Source of the DNA: JAUZRW01 sp964549915
Lineage (GTDB): Bacteria; Chloroflexota; Anaerolineae; Aggregatilineales; Phototrophicaceae
DNA: 64,000 bases
Assembly: GCA_964549915.1 (NCBI GenBank)
Contig: CAZJWX010000004.1
Span: 1-64,000 of the forward strand
Direction of reading: 5' to 3'
The notes beneath the pieces were generated by a model. That model saw only the letters and a list, made by a program, of their open reading frames with translations, was not told where the DNA came from and did no database searches. This document shows, piece after piece, positions 15,555-24,384 of the stretch. Numbering within the stretch: position 1 is the first letter of the stretch; the number at the start of each line of letters is the position of its first letter. The position numbers and the translations under genes are program-made.

Positions 15555-18500
15555 GCGCGGCTCCCATCAATTCACCGATGACATCTTCCAGACGTTCGAT
15601 TTCCACACGCCAGGTCACTTCCGGGATTTCGACAGTGCGGTTGTGGTGAATATAGTGAATGTATGCCCTCGGCACACTTCCGCCCAATTCCTGGCTGACA
15701 GCGCTGGCATAAGCTCCGATTTGCAGATGATAGCGCCGCGCATGTTCCTGAAGCAAATCCGGATTCGCATCGACGCCGCGTACAATGCTGGTCTTGTAAT
15801 CCAACAGCACCCACTGCCCTTCCGGTAGCTGGAAGAGTGCATCAATCACACCGTGCAGAATCCGTTTCTCCGTGCGGTATAGGAAGGGCAATTCGGCGTA
15901 GAACGGGAGTCCCTGATGCCGTACACCCGCAATCACGCGGTACAGGGTGCTGCTCTGGAAACGCTCCAGCAGGATCCTCGCCCGCCGGATGACCCCCTGC
16001 ACGTCAGCTTCATCCTGGATATTCTGCTGCCAGGTATAGGCGCGCAGCACCTCTTCGATGTGCTCTGTGTTGTCGGGGAAGCGCCAGTAGCGCAGGGCCT
16101 CGTGCACCACGTTGCCGACTTGCGACGCCCGAACACGAGGCAGACGAACGCGAGCCGCATCCTGAATCTGGGCCGGGGCATCATCGAACGCTTTGCGGCG
16201 CAGATTGCTGCGGAAGAACTGCTGCTCCTCTTCGTTACGTGCATGACGATAGCCACCCAAATCAGCAAGCTGAGACGCTGAAATATGCCCGATCATGGCA
16301 TCTTGCTCGACTTGCACAGGCTGCAACAATGCAGGAGGGTCAACTTCCTCATGCACCTGCAATTTCCGCCAGCGTGCTGGTTCAGCCCCACTGCGCAATT
16401 GCTGGATCGAGTCAGGATGGAATTTCGGCAGTCGTACGCGTATCCGACCGTGTTCGGTGTAGGCGTAGCGATACTGCTCGCCCCTACCATCAAAATCGCC
16501 CACATCCAACGGAGCGAGCAGAGTCTTGAGCCAACCGCGAGAATTCCATACGCCTGAGTTCCTGGTATAACTCAACTCCCCGCTGATGATGAGGCAGTCC
16601 CGCGCACGGGTCGCCGCCACGTAGAGCAGGCGTTTGCGTTCGGCTTCTTCCCGGAGTGTCTTGAGCCGTTCGGCGCGGTGGTAGGAAAAAGAAGGGACGA
16701 GCCTGGCCTCCACGGGATCGTAGACTTTACAGGCAATTTGCTGCTTTTCAGCATCGTAGACGACGGGCGCTCCACCTCGACTGTGGCGCTCCCAGCCCGC
16801 ATCAGCCAATACGACCACCGGGAACTCTAGGCCCTTGCTGGCATGCACGGTCATCAAACGCACCGCGCCTGCTGCTTCCAGGGTAGCCTCACCTTCGCGA
16901 ACCTCCCGCGCCGTCAGGTCTTCCAGATAGGCCGCAAAATCACCGAGCGTCACCTTGCCACTGTCTTCGGCGATTTCCACCAGCTTTTCGATATTGCGTC
17001 GCAGCCGTGTACCACCTGCCAGCCCCGTCAGCGCAGCGGGGTAGCCCGTTCGCGCCAGCGCCTGCCGCAGCAGATCCGCAATCGTCACACGTCCAGCGAC
17101 GCGGTGCAAATCCGCCAGCACTCGATACGCACGCCGCACCAGGGCGCTTTGCGCAGCATCCAGATACGGCAGTTCCGGCTGCTGTAAGGCCTCCCAGAGC
17201 GCGCGCTGTTCGTTCCCCTGCGGCATGCGCAGCGCCAGCAGCATCTCATCGCTGAAGCCGAAGAGCGGTGAGCGCAAAGCCGCCGCCAGGGACAGATCAT
17301 CTGCCGGATTGTGCAGCGCCCGCAGCAGATTGAGCATGTCCCACACTTCCTGGCGATTGTAGTAGCCACGCCCCGCGACCGTCACGAAGGGGATACCCAA
17401 CACCTTGAAGACATCTTCGTAGGTGTTGATGTGCGTTGTGGATTGGAAAAGCACAGCCGCGTCGCCATAATCGAAGGGACGATAGGAGTCTGTTTCTTTG
17501 TCATGGATCAACGCGCTGTTTTCGTACAGTTGGCGCAAGCGCTCGGCGATGAATTGCGCTTCCCACAGGCGGCGCTCGTCGGCGTTCACCTTATCGTCGA
17601 GATGCTCCTGGACATTGCGCAGCAGCACTACTTCCACCGGGTCATAATGGGTGGCAGTATCGTCCGGCAGTGGCTCACGGTGGGCATCCATATCTTGATC
17701 AAAGGCGATTTCATAGGGTGCAACGGGGCTAAATTCATCGCGCACCAACACTTCGCGAAAGAGACGGTTGAATGTCTCGATCAAGCCGGGGTGCGAGCGA
17801 AACGAGCGCGAGAGCAGCAGCGCTTCGCCCCGATTCTCAGCCGTGATCTCGGCCTGCACTTGCTCGAAGACGCTGACATCCGCGCCGCGAAAGCCATAGA
17901 TACTCTGCTTCTGGTCGCCCACAACGAAGAGCGAAGCACTATCAACCAGCCCGGTCAGCGCCTTCACAATCTGCCACTGGCGTGCGTTGGTATCCTGGAA
18001 CTCGTCTACCAGCACATGCCGAAATTCCGCCTGCTGATAACGCTGTCGCACTGCCGCGTCGTTCTGCAACAGCGTCGCCGTGCCCTCTTCCAGGTCGTTG
18101 AAATCCAGGTAGCCACCTTGCCTCTTGGCCTGCGCATAGCGCTGCCGCACCCACAGCAGCAAGCGCTGCCAGCGCAAGACCTGCTGCGCTGCATGTAAAT
18201 CCATGTCGCCAGGAGGTGCCGGGACTCTCGCCAGGAATTGCTTCAGCGCGTCCCGAATCGTGCGCAATATGTCCTTGGCCTCGGCAAGCTCTTCCTTGCC
18301 GCCCCAATTTTTCGCGGAACCGCCACGCAAGTTGATCGCCTCGTTGATCGCTTCCGCCGCTGCCTGTGATTCCGATGGCTCGCCCAGGGCAAAATCGTCC
18401 CAGCGAGCGTCAATCGCTTCAAAACAGGCCATCAGCTTATCGCCACGAGGCCATGCTACAGGCGGTTCCCAGTCCAGGGCAGCCAGAACAATGTCGGAAT

Positions 18501-19122
18501 TCAACAACAGGCGGCGCTCCTGCTCGAACATCTCGCGCCACTCGTTCCGCCATTGTTCAACGAGGGCTTCCGGCGCATCTGGCAACTCCGCCAGCGGCGC
18601 GGAAAGCAGTTCGGGGTCACTCAGCACCTCGCGAACGGCGCGTAAGTCGTATTCCGTGAACAACTGCGCCAAATCAAAGTCAACTTCCGTAATCTGGTGC
18701 AGCACTTCGTCAATGGCGTCATGGAGCAGCGTCGCGGCTTCGATGGGTTCGAGCACCTCAAAGCGGGGATCGATGCCAGCTTCCGGGGCGTTCGCACGCA
18801 AAATCGTCGCGCACAGGCCGTGAATGGTATCAATACGTGCGCTGTCCATCTGCGCCAGCAAGCTCGACCAGCGTGCTGTATTGTCGCCCTCTTGCATGCG
18901 CTCTTCAAGGGATTTGCGCACGCGGTTGCGCATTTCCAGTGCGGCCTCGCGCGTGAATGTGATGGCGACCAGGGCGTTCAACGGCAGCGATTCGTCCACT
19001 TGCAGCAAGTAGAGGAAACGCTCCACCAGCACGCGCGTCTTGCCGGAACCCGCGCCTGCGACGACGATCAGATTCTTGTCGAGCGTCTCGATTGCCTTGC
19101 GCTGCTGATCGGTGAAAGACAT
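15532..19122 (-). CDS. addA: AddA-type UvrD helicase/RecB-family nuclease
   Basis: A 1196-residue SF1A helicase-nuclease, the motor of an AddAB complex that resects double-strand ends for RecA loading. Helicase motifs: VVAGAGSGKTR (I), LVDEFQDTN (II), VVGDQKQSIYGFRGA (III), TVHASKGLEFPVV (V) and LLYVAATRARD (VI). The C-terminal PD-(D/E)xK nuclease is intact: NVVHEALRYW supplies the His, then LHGVIDALF and LLDYKTS supply the Asp and D-x-K. Length fits AddA (about 1200). It starts 4 bases after the addB stop and its end overlaps the next gene. Confidence 0.92.
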   Translation of the reverse strand: MSFTDQQRKAIETLDKNLIVVAGAGSGKTRVLVERFLYLLQVDESLPLNALVAITFTREAALEMRNRVRKSLEERMQEGDNTARWSSLLAQMDSARIDTIHGLCATILRANAPEAGIDPRFEVLEPIEAATLLHDAIDEVLHQITEVDFDLAQLFTEYDLRAVREVLSDPELLSAPLAELPDAPEALVEQWRNEWREMFEQERRLLLNSDIVLAALDWEPPVAWPRGDKLMACFEAIDARWDDFALGEPSESQAAAEAINEAINLRGGSAKNWGGKEELAEAKDILRTIRDALKQFLARVPAPPGDMDLHAAQQVLRWQRLLLWVRQRYAQAKRQGGYLDFNDLEEGTATLLQNDAAVRQRYQQAEFRHVLVDEFQDTNARQWQIVKALTGLVDSASLFVVGDQKQSIYGFRGADVSVFEQVQAEITAENRGEALLLSRSFRSHPGLIETFNRLFREVLVRDEFSPVAPYEIAFDQDMDAHREPLPDDTATHYDPVEVVLLRNVQEHLDDKVNADERRLWEAQFIAERLRQLYENSALIHDKETDSYRPFDYGDAAVLFQSTTHINTYEDVFKVLGIPFVTVAGRGYYNRQEVWDMLNLLRALHNPADDLSLAAALRSPLFGFSDEMLLALRMPQGNEQRALWEALQQPELPYLDAAQSALVRRAYRVLADLHRVAGRVTIADLLRQALARTGYPAALTGLAGGTRLRRNIEKLVEIAEDSGKVTLGDFAAYLEDLTAREVREGEATLEAAGAVRLMTVHASKGLEFPVVVLADAGWERHSRGGAPVVYDAEKQQIACKVYDPVEARLVPSFSYHRAERLKTLREEAERKRLLYVAATRARDCLIISGELSYTRNSGVWNSRGWLKTLLAPLDVGDFDGRGEQYRYAYTEHGRIRVRLPKFHPDSIQQLRSGAEPARWRKLQVHEEVDPPALLQPVQVEQDAMIGHISASQLADLGGYRHARNEEEQQFFRSNLRRKAFDDAPAQIQDAARVRLPRVRASQVGNVVHEALRYWRFPDNTEHIEEVLRAYTWQQNIQDEADVQGVIRRARILLERFQSSTLYRVIAGVRHQGLPFYAELPFLYRTEKRILHGVIDALFQLPEGQWVLLDYKTSIVRGVDANPDLLQEHARRYHLQIGAYASAVSQELGGSVPRAYIHYIHHNRTVEIPEVTWRVEIERLEDVIGELMGAAHVETLSG

Positions 19123-19126
19123 CGTT

Positions 19127-22100
19127 CTACATGCTCACTTTGTACTGATTGGTGCTCGCCAGACGGCATAACTGCGAGAATTCACAGTAGCTCGCGCAGC
19201 GACCATCCGTGATTCTGCTGGGCCGCACGGTGAAATCACCCGCGCGTGCACGCTGCAAATACCGCGTCAGATGCGCTTGCGCGTCCTGGATCGCTTCCAG
19301 GAAGCGGACTTCGGATTCGACTTCGATTTTGCCACTGTGCGACTGGTTGCGCGCATGCCAGAACAGACCGCCTGCGATCGAATGCGGCACACCTTGCTGC
19401 CGGTTGATCTCTTCCAGGGCTAAGAGATACACCGCCATCTGGAAATTGCGTCCGTCTCGCATCTCATTGGTCGAGATACCTGTGCTGCCTGTCTTGTAAT
19501 CGACGACAATCAGGCGATCTCCGGCGCGGTCTACGCGATCAATCGAACCGCGCACACGGATGCTCTCATCTTCCATGAGGGGAATGCGAACCTGCGGCTC
19601 ACCTGCAAAGCCGAACTTCATCTCAAGGGCGTAGGGCACACGCGGCTCTTTGCTGAGCTTGTTCAGCGGCGAATCGCTCGAAAAATCTTGCCCGACCAGC
19701 GCCCGAAGCTGCCGCCGGATCACGTCTTGCTCTTGCTTCCAGAGGGCAGAAGCGCGGAATTGATAATGCAGCGGTGCCTCCTTGAAAACCTCCGCCGCAC
19801 ATTCATCGAGGATTTCCAGCGCGAGGCCTTGATTATCCGGCGTGATCGCCAGGCCGTCGTCGCGAATCACATTGTAGGTCGCTTCCAGGATTTTGTGGTT
19901 CACCAGCCCGAGCTGCAGCGCATTCAAGCCCTCCTGCGGCTCTTCCAGCGCTTCCAGCTTCAGCAGCCGCCTGGCGAAGAAGCGATAGGGACAAAGGCCA
20001 TAATCATTGAGTTGGCTGGCGCTCCATAGGCGATTGTCATGCAGCCGTTCGCGAACGAAAGTCAGCAAATCGGGATGCTGAATCAGACCCGTGTACGGGT
20101 CGAAGGGCATCGCCGATTGCCGCCCTGCCTCGACTTCGCGTCCATGCCAGATCGCGTCCCAGAGTTCGCTGCGTGCCCCATCCATCGCCAGCCATTGGTA
20201 GAGGTGCAGCGCTTCGTCAGACGGTTGTTCCCGGCTGAGCGCGTCCGCCACAGCCAGTACCGCCTCATCCAGCGAAGCGACTTCCGCCGCTGCAACTGCC
20301 TCACCAATGCCGTAGCGCACCAGCGGCAGGTCGGTGAAGACCGCGCGGCTCATGCGCCAGAGGTGACTTTCGACCCAGGGCTTGCCCTCGCGCACATAGG
20401 GGCGCGAGAGCGTCAGGTGCTTGCGTGGCAGGCTGATGAGTTCGTAGAAGATACCGTTATCGTCTGCGCGTTCGGTGACGGTTTGCAGTTCCACGCCGTA
20501 TTCACGCAGCCGCAACCGTTCGCTGTCCAGGTAGAGCGGGTCTTCGGATTGCTCGGCGGGAAAAATCCCCTCGGAGAGACCCAGCACATACACATAGTCA
20601 TGCGGCAGGCCGCGTGCTTCCGCCGCCGTCACCACCAGCACGCGCCCGGAGCGAATAGGAGAATGCTGTTTGGCGGCAGTATTCTTGACACCCGTGACCA
20701 GATCAGCATAGAACTCGCCCCAGGGAAGTGTGCCCCGCGTCTCACCAATTGCGCTTTCCAGGAATTCTTGCGCTTCCAGCATGCCGCGCAGCAACTCTTT
20801 GAAGAGATTGAGCGCCTGTGTGTCGCGGTTCAGCAGATGCTCGGTCTGTGGATCATCGCCCAATTCGCGGATGCAGGCCGGAATTTGCAGCGACCAGCCA
20901 TCGAATTCCGCCAGCGGTTCTTCATCCAGGTCGAGCAGCACTTCAGGGCCGATCAGCTTCTCCAGCCATTCGACATATTGCAAGATCGTAGCCTGTGGCG
21001 GTGGCACGATATTCCGCAGGAAGTCCTGGAACGCCAACGACAAATCCGATTCCTGTTGCACCGTCAACAGTGGTTCATAGATTTCACCGTCTTCGTCAAT
21101 GTATTCTTCCGCCGCTTCCTTGATGGCTTGCAGCCAGTTCGCGCGCCCGCCGACAACCTGCTTCTCACGGCTGACTCGATCGAGCAAGGCGACCAATTCA
21201 TCGTCCATCTCCGGAACGCGGACATAGGGTGAACGCAGCACATCCAGCACCTGCCGCCTACGAAACGATGTCACCGCGTCCGGGTCGCTGCCCGGAAGCG
21301 CCAGCAAATTCATGAGCACGGCAATCACCGGACTCTGCTCCAGCGATGCGCCGCGCTGCAACAGCAAGGGCAAATCGTAGAGCCGTGCGTAGAGGTCAAA
21401 ATAGGTGGAATACAGCGCCCAGTCGTGCAGTGCGATCACAATTTGATCGGGCTTCACGCCGGCCAGCAGCCGCCGCTTGACATCGCGCAGCACTGCCGAC
21501 ACTTCCTGATGTGGCTCCGCCGCTTCGATCAGATGAATGCCGCCGGACGCCGGGACGGGTTCGTCTCCGGAAAAGATTTTGCGACCCAGGGTGAGCAGAT
21601 CATCATGCCGGGGGATCTGCGGCACTTCCAGTTCTTCGATGTGGAGAACCGCGCCGCTAGCCTGATGCGCCGCCTGCAATCGTTCGCGTGCTTCCACAAA
21701 ACGCTGCCCACTGATGCGTTCCATCTCAGCATCGCCAGGAGCCTTCGTCAGCGTGATGATGACCTCGCCAACCTGCTTGGAGAGTTCGGCGAGAAAGGCC
21801 GCCTGCACCGGGGTGAACTGGTCGTACCCATCGACCAGCAGCAAATCCACATCGCGCACAATCTGCGGGTATGCATTGACTTCGCTCAGCGCCAGCCACC
21901 CCTCCCCTTCCAGGTCAACCAGATCATGTTCGATCAGCAAGCGCTGGTATTCGCTGTAAATGCGCGAGATTTCGCGGTCTTTCTGGGTGCGGGTCTGCTC
22001 TGCTGCTCGCGAGAATATCTGCGGATAGACGCGGTTCTGCTTCATTTCGTAGACGAGATCCGCGAGTACACCCAGGAAACCAGGCATCTCAGCGACGGGC

Positions 22101-22444
22101 GCAAACAACTCCAGTTCGTCCGCCTGCTGCATATCGCGCAGCACTTTGCGCAGCAGCGCCAGACGCGCGGGTTCATTGATGCGACGCGGCGGATGACCTG
22201 TCAGGTTCAAGATACGCGTGTTCAACTGGTAGAAGTTGAAGAACTCCACATTGAAGTACACACTACGCCCATCCTGCAAGTCAATCAGGCGTTGGCGAAA
22301 GGCAACTTCCTGGCGTTTTGTCGCCAGCAGCACCCAGATTTTCGCAAAGGGCCGGGTGGGATCATATATGCGCTGCGATAAGGTGCTCAGCGCGGCTTCC
22401 GTTTTGCCCGCGCCGACCATCGCCTGGAGCAATCTGGTGGGCAT
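19127..22444 (-). CDS. addB: AddB-type exonuclease subunit
   Basis: A 1105-residue partner of AddA with an inactivated helicase fold and an active nuclease. The N-terminal GAGKT is kept in an AddB-like context (MVGAGKTEAAL), while later helicase motifs are poor. The C-terminal nuclease has RGSIDRVDRAGDRLIVVDYK. Four cysteines flank the nuclease, one in YGLCPYRFF (about residue 813) and three in GRCASYCEFSQLC (about 1083-1093). This matches the 4Fe-4S 'iron staple' of AddB, although the first interval of the C-terminal trio is C-x3-C rather than the usual C-x2-C. It lies 6 bases downstream of the NERD gene and 4 bases upstream of addA. Confidence 0.92.
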   Translation of the reverse strand: MPTRLLQAMVGAGKTEAALSTLSQRIYDPTRPFAKIWVLLATKRQEVAFRQRLIDLQDGRSVYFNVEFFNFYQLNTRILNLTGHPPRRINEPARLALLRKVLRDMQQADELELFAPVAEMPGFLGVLADLVYEMKQNRVYPQIFSRAAEQTRTQKDREISRIYSEYQRLLIEHDLVDLEGEGWLALSEVNAYPQIVRDVDLLLVDGYDQFTPVQAAFLAELSKQVGEVIITLTKAPGDAEMERISGQRFVEARERLQAAHQASGAVLHIEELEVPQIPRHDDLLTLGRKIFSGDEPVPASGGIHLIEAAEPHQEVSAVLRDVKRRLLAGVKPDQIVIALHDWALYSTYFDLYARLYDLPLLLQRGASLEQSPVIAVLMNLLALPGSDPDAVTSFRRRQVLDVLRSPYVRVPEMDDELVALLDRVSREKQVVGGRANWLQAIKEAAEEYIDEDGEIYEPLLTVQQESDLSLAFQDFLRNIVPPPQATILQYVEWLEKLIGPEVLLDLDEEPLAEFDGWSLQIPACIRELGDDPQTEHLLNRDTQALNLFKELLRGMLEAQEFLESAIGETRGTLPWGEFYADLVTGVKNTAAKQHSPIRSGRVLVVTAAEARGLPHDYVYVLGLSEGIFPAEQSEDPLYLDSERLRLREYGVELQTVTERADDNGIFYELISLPRKHLTLSRPYVREGKPWVESHLWRMSRAVFTDLPLVRYGIGEAVAAAEVASLDEAVLAVADALSREQPSDEALHLYQWLAMDGARSELWDAIWHGREVEAGRQSAMPFDPYTGLIQHPDLLTFVRERLHDNRLWSASQLNDYGLCPYRFFARRLLKLEALEEPQEGLNALQLGLVNHKILEATYNVIRDDGLAITPDNQGLALEILDECAAEVFKEAPLHYQFRASALWKQEQDVIRRQLRALVGQDFSSDSPLNKLSKEPRVPYALEMKFGFAGEPQVRIPLMEDESIRVRGSIDRVDRAGDRLIVVDYKTGSTGISTNEMRDGRNFQMAVYLLALEEINRQQGVPHSIAGGLFWHARNQSHSGKIEVESEVRFLEAIQDAQAHLTRYLQRARAGDFTVRPSRITDGRCASYCEFSQLCRLASTNQYKVSM

Positions 22445-22450
22445 GGAGGA

Positions 22451-23194
22451 CTATCCGTAGAGCAAAGTAGCGGCTTTGTTGGCAGTCAGTTGATCAATGC
22501 GATCTTTCTTGGAGAAGTAGGAATCTTCCAACTCATACGAGAGTTCGTGCGGCTGCATCACGGGCACAACAGGCCCATCGGTCGTCACCAGCGTGGCGGG
22601 TTCCGCCTCTGTGAAGACGACCACGCCAAAAACGGGGACATCTGGCAGCGACCGCGCCGCCAGGAATTCGCGCACCCGCTCGATGTCCTGCACCACTTCT
22701 TTCGTGGGACTCCAGCGAAGCGTGCGCCAGGAACCTTTGTCGCGCTGCTTCATCCAACGGGCACCTTCGTTGTAGAAGACGCCAGAACGTTGGGTGATGC
22801 GGAACACCAGCACGCCGGGCGGCCCTACCAGCACGGCGTCAATATAGCCGAGCGCGGAGCGGCTCACATTACGAATGTAGGCATAGCGCTCATCCAGGAA
22901 TTCCGCCAGGGCGTCACCAATCGCTTCGGCGAGGGCGTTATCCTGCTTCCAGGTCAGCGCACGGATCGCAGCGATCACACTCAGCACAACCAGCACAGCG
23001 CCCAGTACATACAACCCGGTGCGCGCGCCGACATACAGTCCATAGTTGGGATTGGCGGGGACAACCAGCGGAACCGTCTGCAGGAAGAGTGCAATGACGA
23101 CCGCTGTCACGCCGAGCAGAAAAATCAACACCGAACCCAGGAGCAGATTACGGGAGCGACGAGCAAGGGCAACACGCGGCACAACATTGCGCAT
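22451..23194 (-). CDS. NERD-like membrane protein with degenerate active site
   Basis: A 247-residue protein with two N-terminal TM segments (about 17-40 and 55-75) and a cytoplasmic domain resembling NERD (nuclease-related domain). The fold signature GYIDAVLVGPPGVLVFRITQ followed by SGVFYNEGARWM matches the pattern iDhvlvgp-G-viEvK. The E-x-K catalytic pair of the PD-(D/E)xK core reads R-x-T here, so nuclease activity is unlikely. It is immediately upstream of addB (6-base gap) and 29 bases downstream of a response regulator gene. The tight linkage hints at a membrane-associated structural or DNA-binding role near the AddAB complex, but this is inference. Confidence 0.72.
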   Translation of the reverse strand: MRNVVPRVALARRSRNLLLGSVLIFLLGVTAVVIALFLQTVPLVVPANPNYGLYVGARTGLYVLGAVLVVLSVIAAIRALTWKQDNALAEAIGDALAEFLDERYAYIRNVSRSALGYIDAVLVGPPGVLVFRITQRSGVFYNEGARWMKQRDKGSWRTLRWSPTKEVVQDIERVREFLAARSLPDVPVFGVVVFTEAEPATLVTTDGPVVPVMQPHELSYELEDSYFSKKDRIDQLTANKAATLLYG

Positions 23195-23223
23195 GAGGAT
23201 TCTTCACCTGATTTGACGAGTGG

Positions 23224-23667
23224 TTATTCCGTGCGATTATCCGGCGCTTTGGCGCGGCGCGCGCGGCGCTCCGCAATAACCTGCTCCAGAATGGTCTGCA
23301 ATTCAGCGAACTTGGGCAGCGGCTTGGGCAGCCATTTATCCGCACCTGCACGCTTGATCGCGTCTTCTTGCTCTTCTGGCGTCAGGCGATAGGCCGTAGT
23401 CAGCACAATTGAAATATCGCCCAGCACATGGCTCTTGCGCAGGCGCTCACCAACCATCACCCCATTGATCTCACCGGGCAGTCGGATGTCCAGCAGCGCC
23501 AGTTCCGGCAGTTCCCCCTGGAAGCGGGCATTATCTACATCATCAATCCAGGCGACTGCCTCTTCGCCATCGACAAAAGCCACGCCCTCGATGCCCCACA
23601 TCTCGAACATCGCCAGCAAGACTTCGTAAATATCCGGCTCGTCTTCTACAACCATCCAAGTAGACAA
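23224..23667 (-). CDS. Single-domain response regulator
   Basis: A 147-residue receiver domain without output domain. The acidic pocket is VVEDEPD, the phospho-acceptor Asp is in LALLDIRLPG, the switch Thr is in IVLTTAY and the conserved Lys is in LPKPLPKF. A basic tail, AERRARRAK, follows. It is clearly paralogous to the divergently oriented regulator at 23965 (shared start pattern W-M-x-x-E-D-E, shared KPLP-x-F-x-EL). It leads the minus-strand run that continues with the NERD protein and addBA, which may be fortuitous or regulatory. Confidence 0.9.
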   Translation of the reverse strand: MSTWMVVEDEPDIYEVLLAMFEMWGIEGVAFVDGEEAVAWIDDVDNARFQGELPELALLDIRLPGEINGVMVGERLRKSHVLGDISIVLTTAYRLTPEEQEDAIKRAGADKWLPKPLPKFAELQTILEQVIAERRARRAKAPDNRTE

Positions 23668-23964
23668 TGCGACCTACCACCTTTCATCATGACGGAGATT
23701 GGATGTAAGTCCGTTACTGTTCGTCCCTGCCATTATGAGGTAGCAGCAACGATTTTGCAACGCCTTGACGATCAACCTACAACCTTGTCTTCTACGCTAT
23801 TCAGCATACAGCAAGTCCTACCCTGCGCAAAACAATGCTTTTTTGGCAACAACTCTCAATCAATTCTCTCTTCGGTTCATTTTCACAATGGGGCTATAAT
23901 AAGATTTGTGATGCACGAAAAATGACATGCTGCGCATAGCGTGATGACACCAGGAGGAACCCCC
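23668..23964. promoter_or_regulatory. Divergent regulatory region between two response regulators
   Basis: This 297-base spacer separates two divergent paralogous receiver genes and must hold both promoters. A perfect TATAAT occurs at 23895-23900 on the plus strand, 65-70 bases before the rightward start, but only a poor -35 (TTCGGT, 18-base spacing) precedes it. AGGAGG at 23952-23957 is the ribosome-binding site for the rightward gene. Confidence 0.5.
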
Positions 23965-24381
23965 TTGCATTGGATGATAGCAGAAGATGAGGCGGATATT
24001 CGCAACCTCGTAGCAACGATGACGACGGTCTGGGGACACATCCCCCTGACATTTGACAGTGGGACGAAAGCCTGGGAATTCCTCGACCAGGTGGAAGCCG
24101 GCACCTACGGCGATCCACTTCCTGACTTCGCCTTGATGGATATTCGGATGCCGGGCTACCGAGGTGACCAGATTGCCAAGCGCATCCGCGAGATCAGCAG
24201 TCTGCAGCGCATCCCCATCGTGCTGATGACGGCTTTTGTGCTCTCGGACGAAGAAGTGGATTCGATGATGACAGACAGTGGGGTCGATCTGATTCTGCAC
24301 AAGCCGCTGCCAGATTTCATGGAACTGAAAGAGATTCTGGAAGGCGTCATCAATGAGAAGCAGCAGGAGCACGGGGAATAA
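23965..24381 (+). CDS. Single-domain response regulator
   Basis: A 138-residue stand-alone receiver domain. The acidic pocket is AEDEAD, the phospho-acceptor Asp is in FALMDIRMPG, the Thr is in IVLMTAF and the Lys is in LHKPLPDF. The TTG start at 23965 is chosen for two reasons: AGGAGG sits 7 bases upstream, and the resulting start MHWMIAEDE lines up with MSTWMVVEDE of the divergent paralogue. A GTG at 23941 and an ATG at 23944 lie upstream of that ribosome-binding site. The histidine kinase gene follows 3 bases after the stop, so the two should be a cognate pair. Confidence 0.88.
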   Translation: MHWMIAEDEADIRNLVATMTTVWGHIPLTFDSGTKAWEFLDQVEAGTYGDPLPDFALMDIRMPGYRGDQIAKRIREISSLQRIPIVLMTAFVLSDEEVDSMMTDSGVDLILHKPLPDFMELKEILEGVINEKQQEHGE

Positions 24382-24384
24382 GCC

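Noticed and set aside
20039..21232. A 397-codon plus-strand frame
   Set aside because: It is fully antisense to addB and has shadow-like composition, with no motif or ribosome-binding site.
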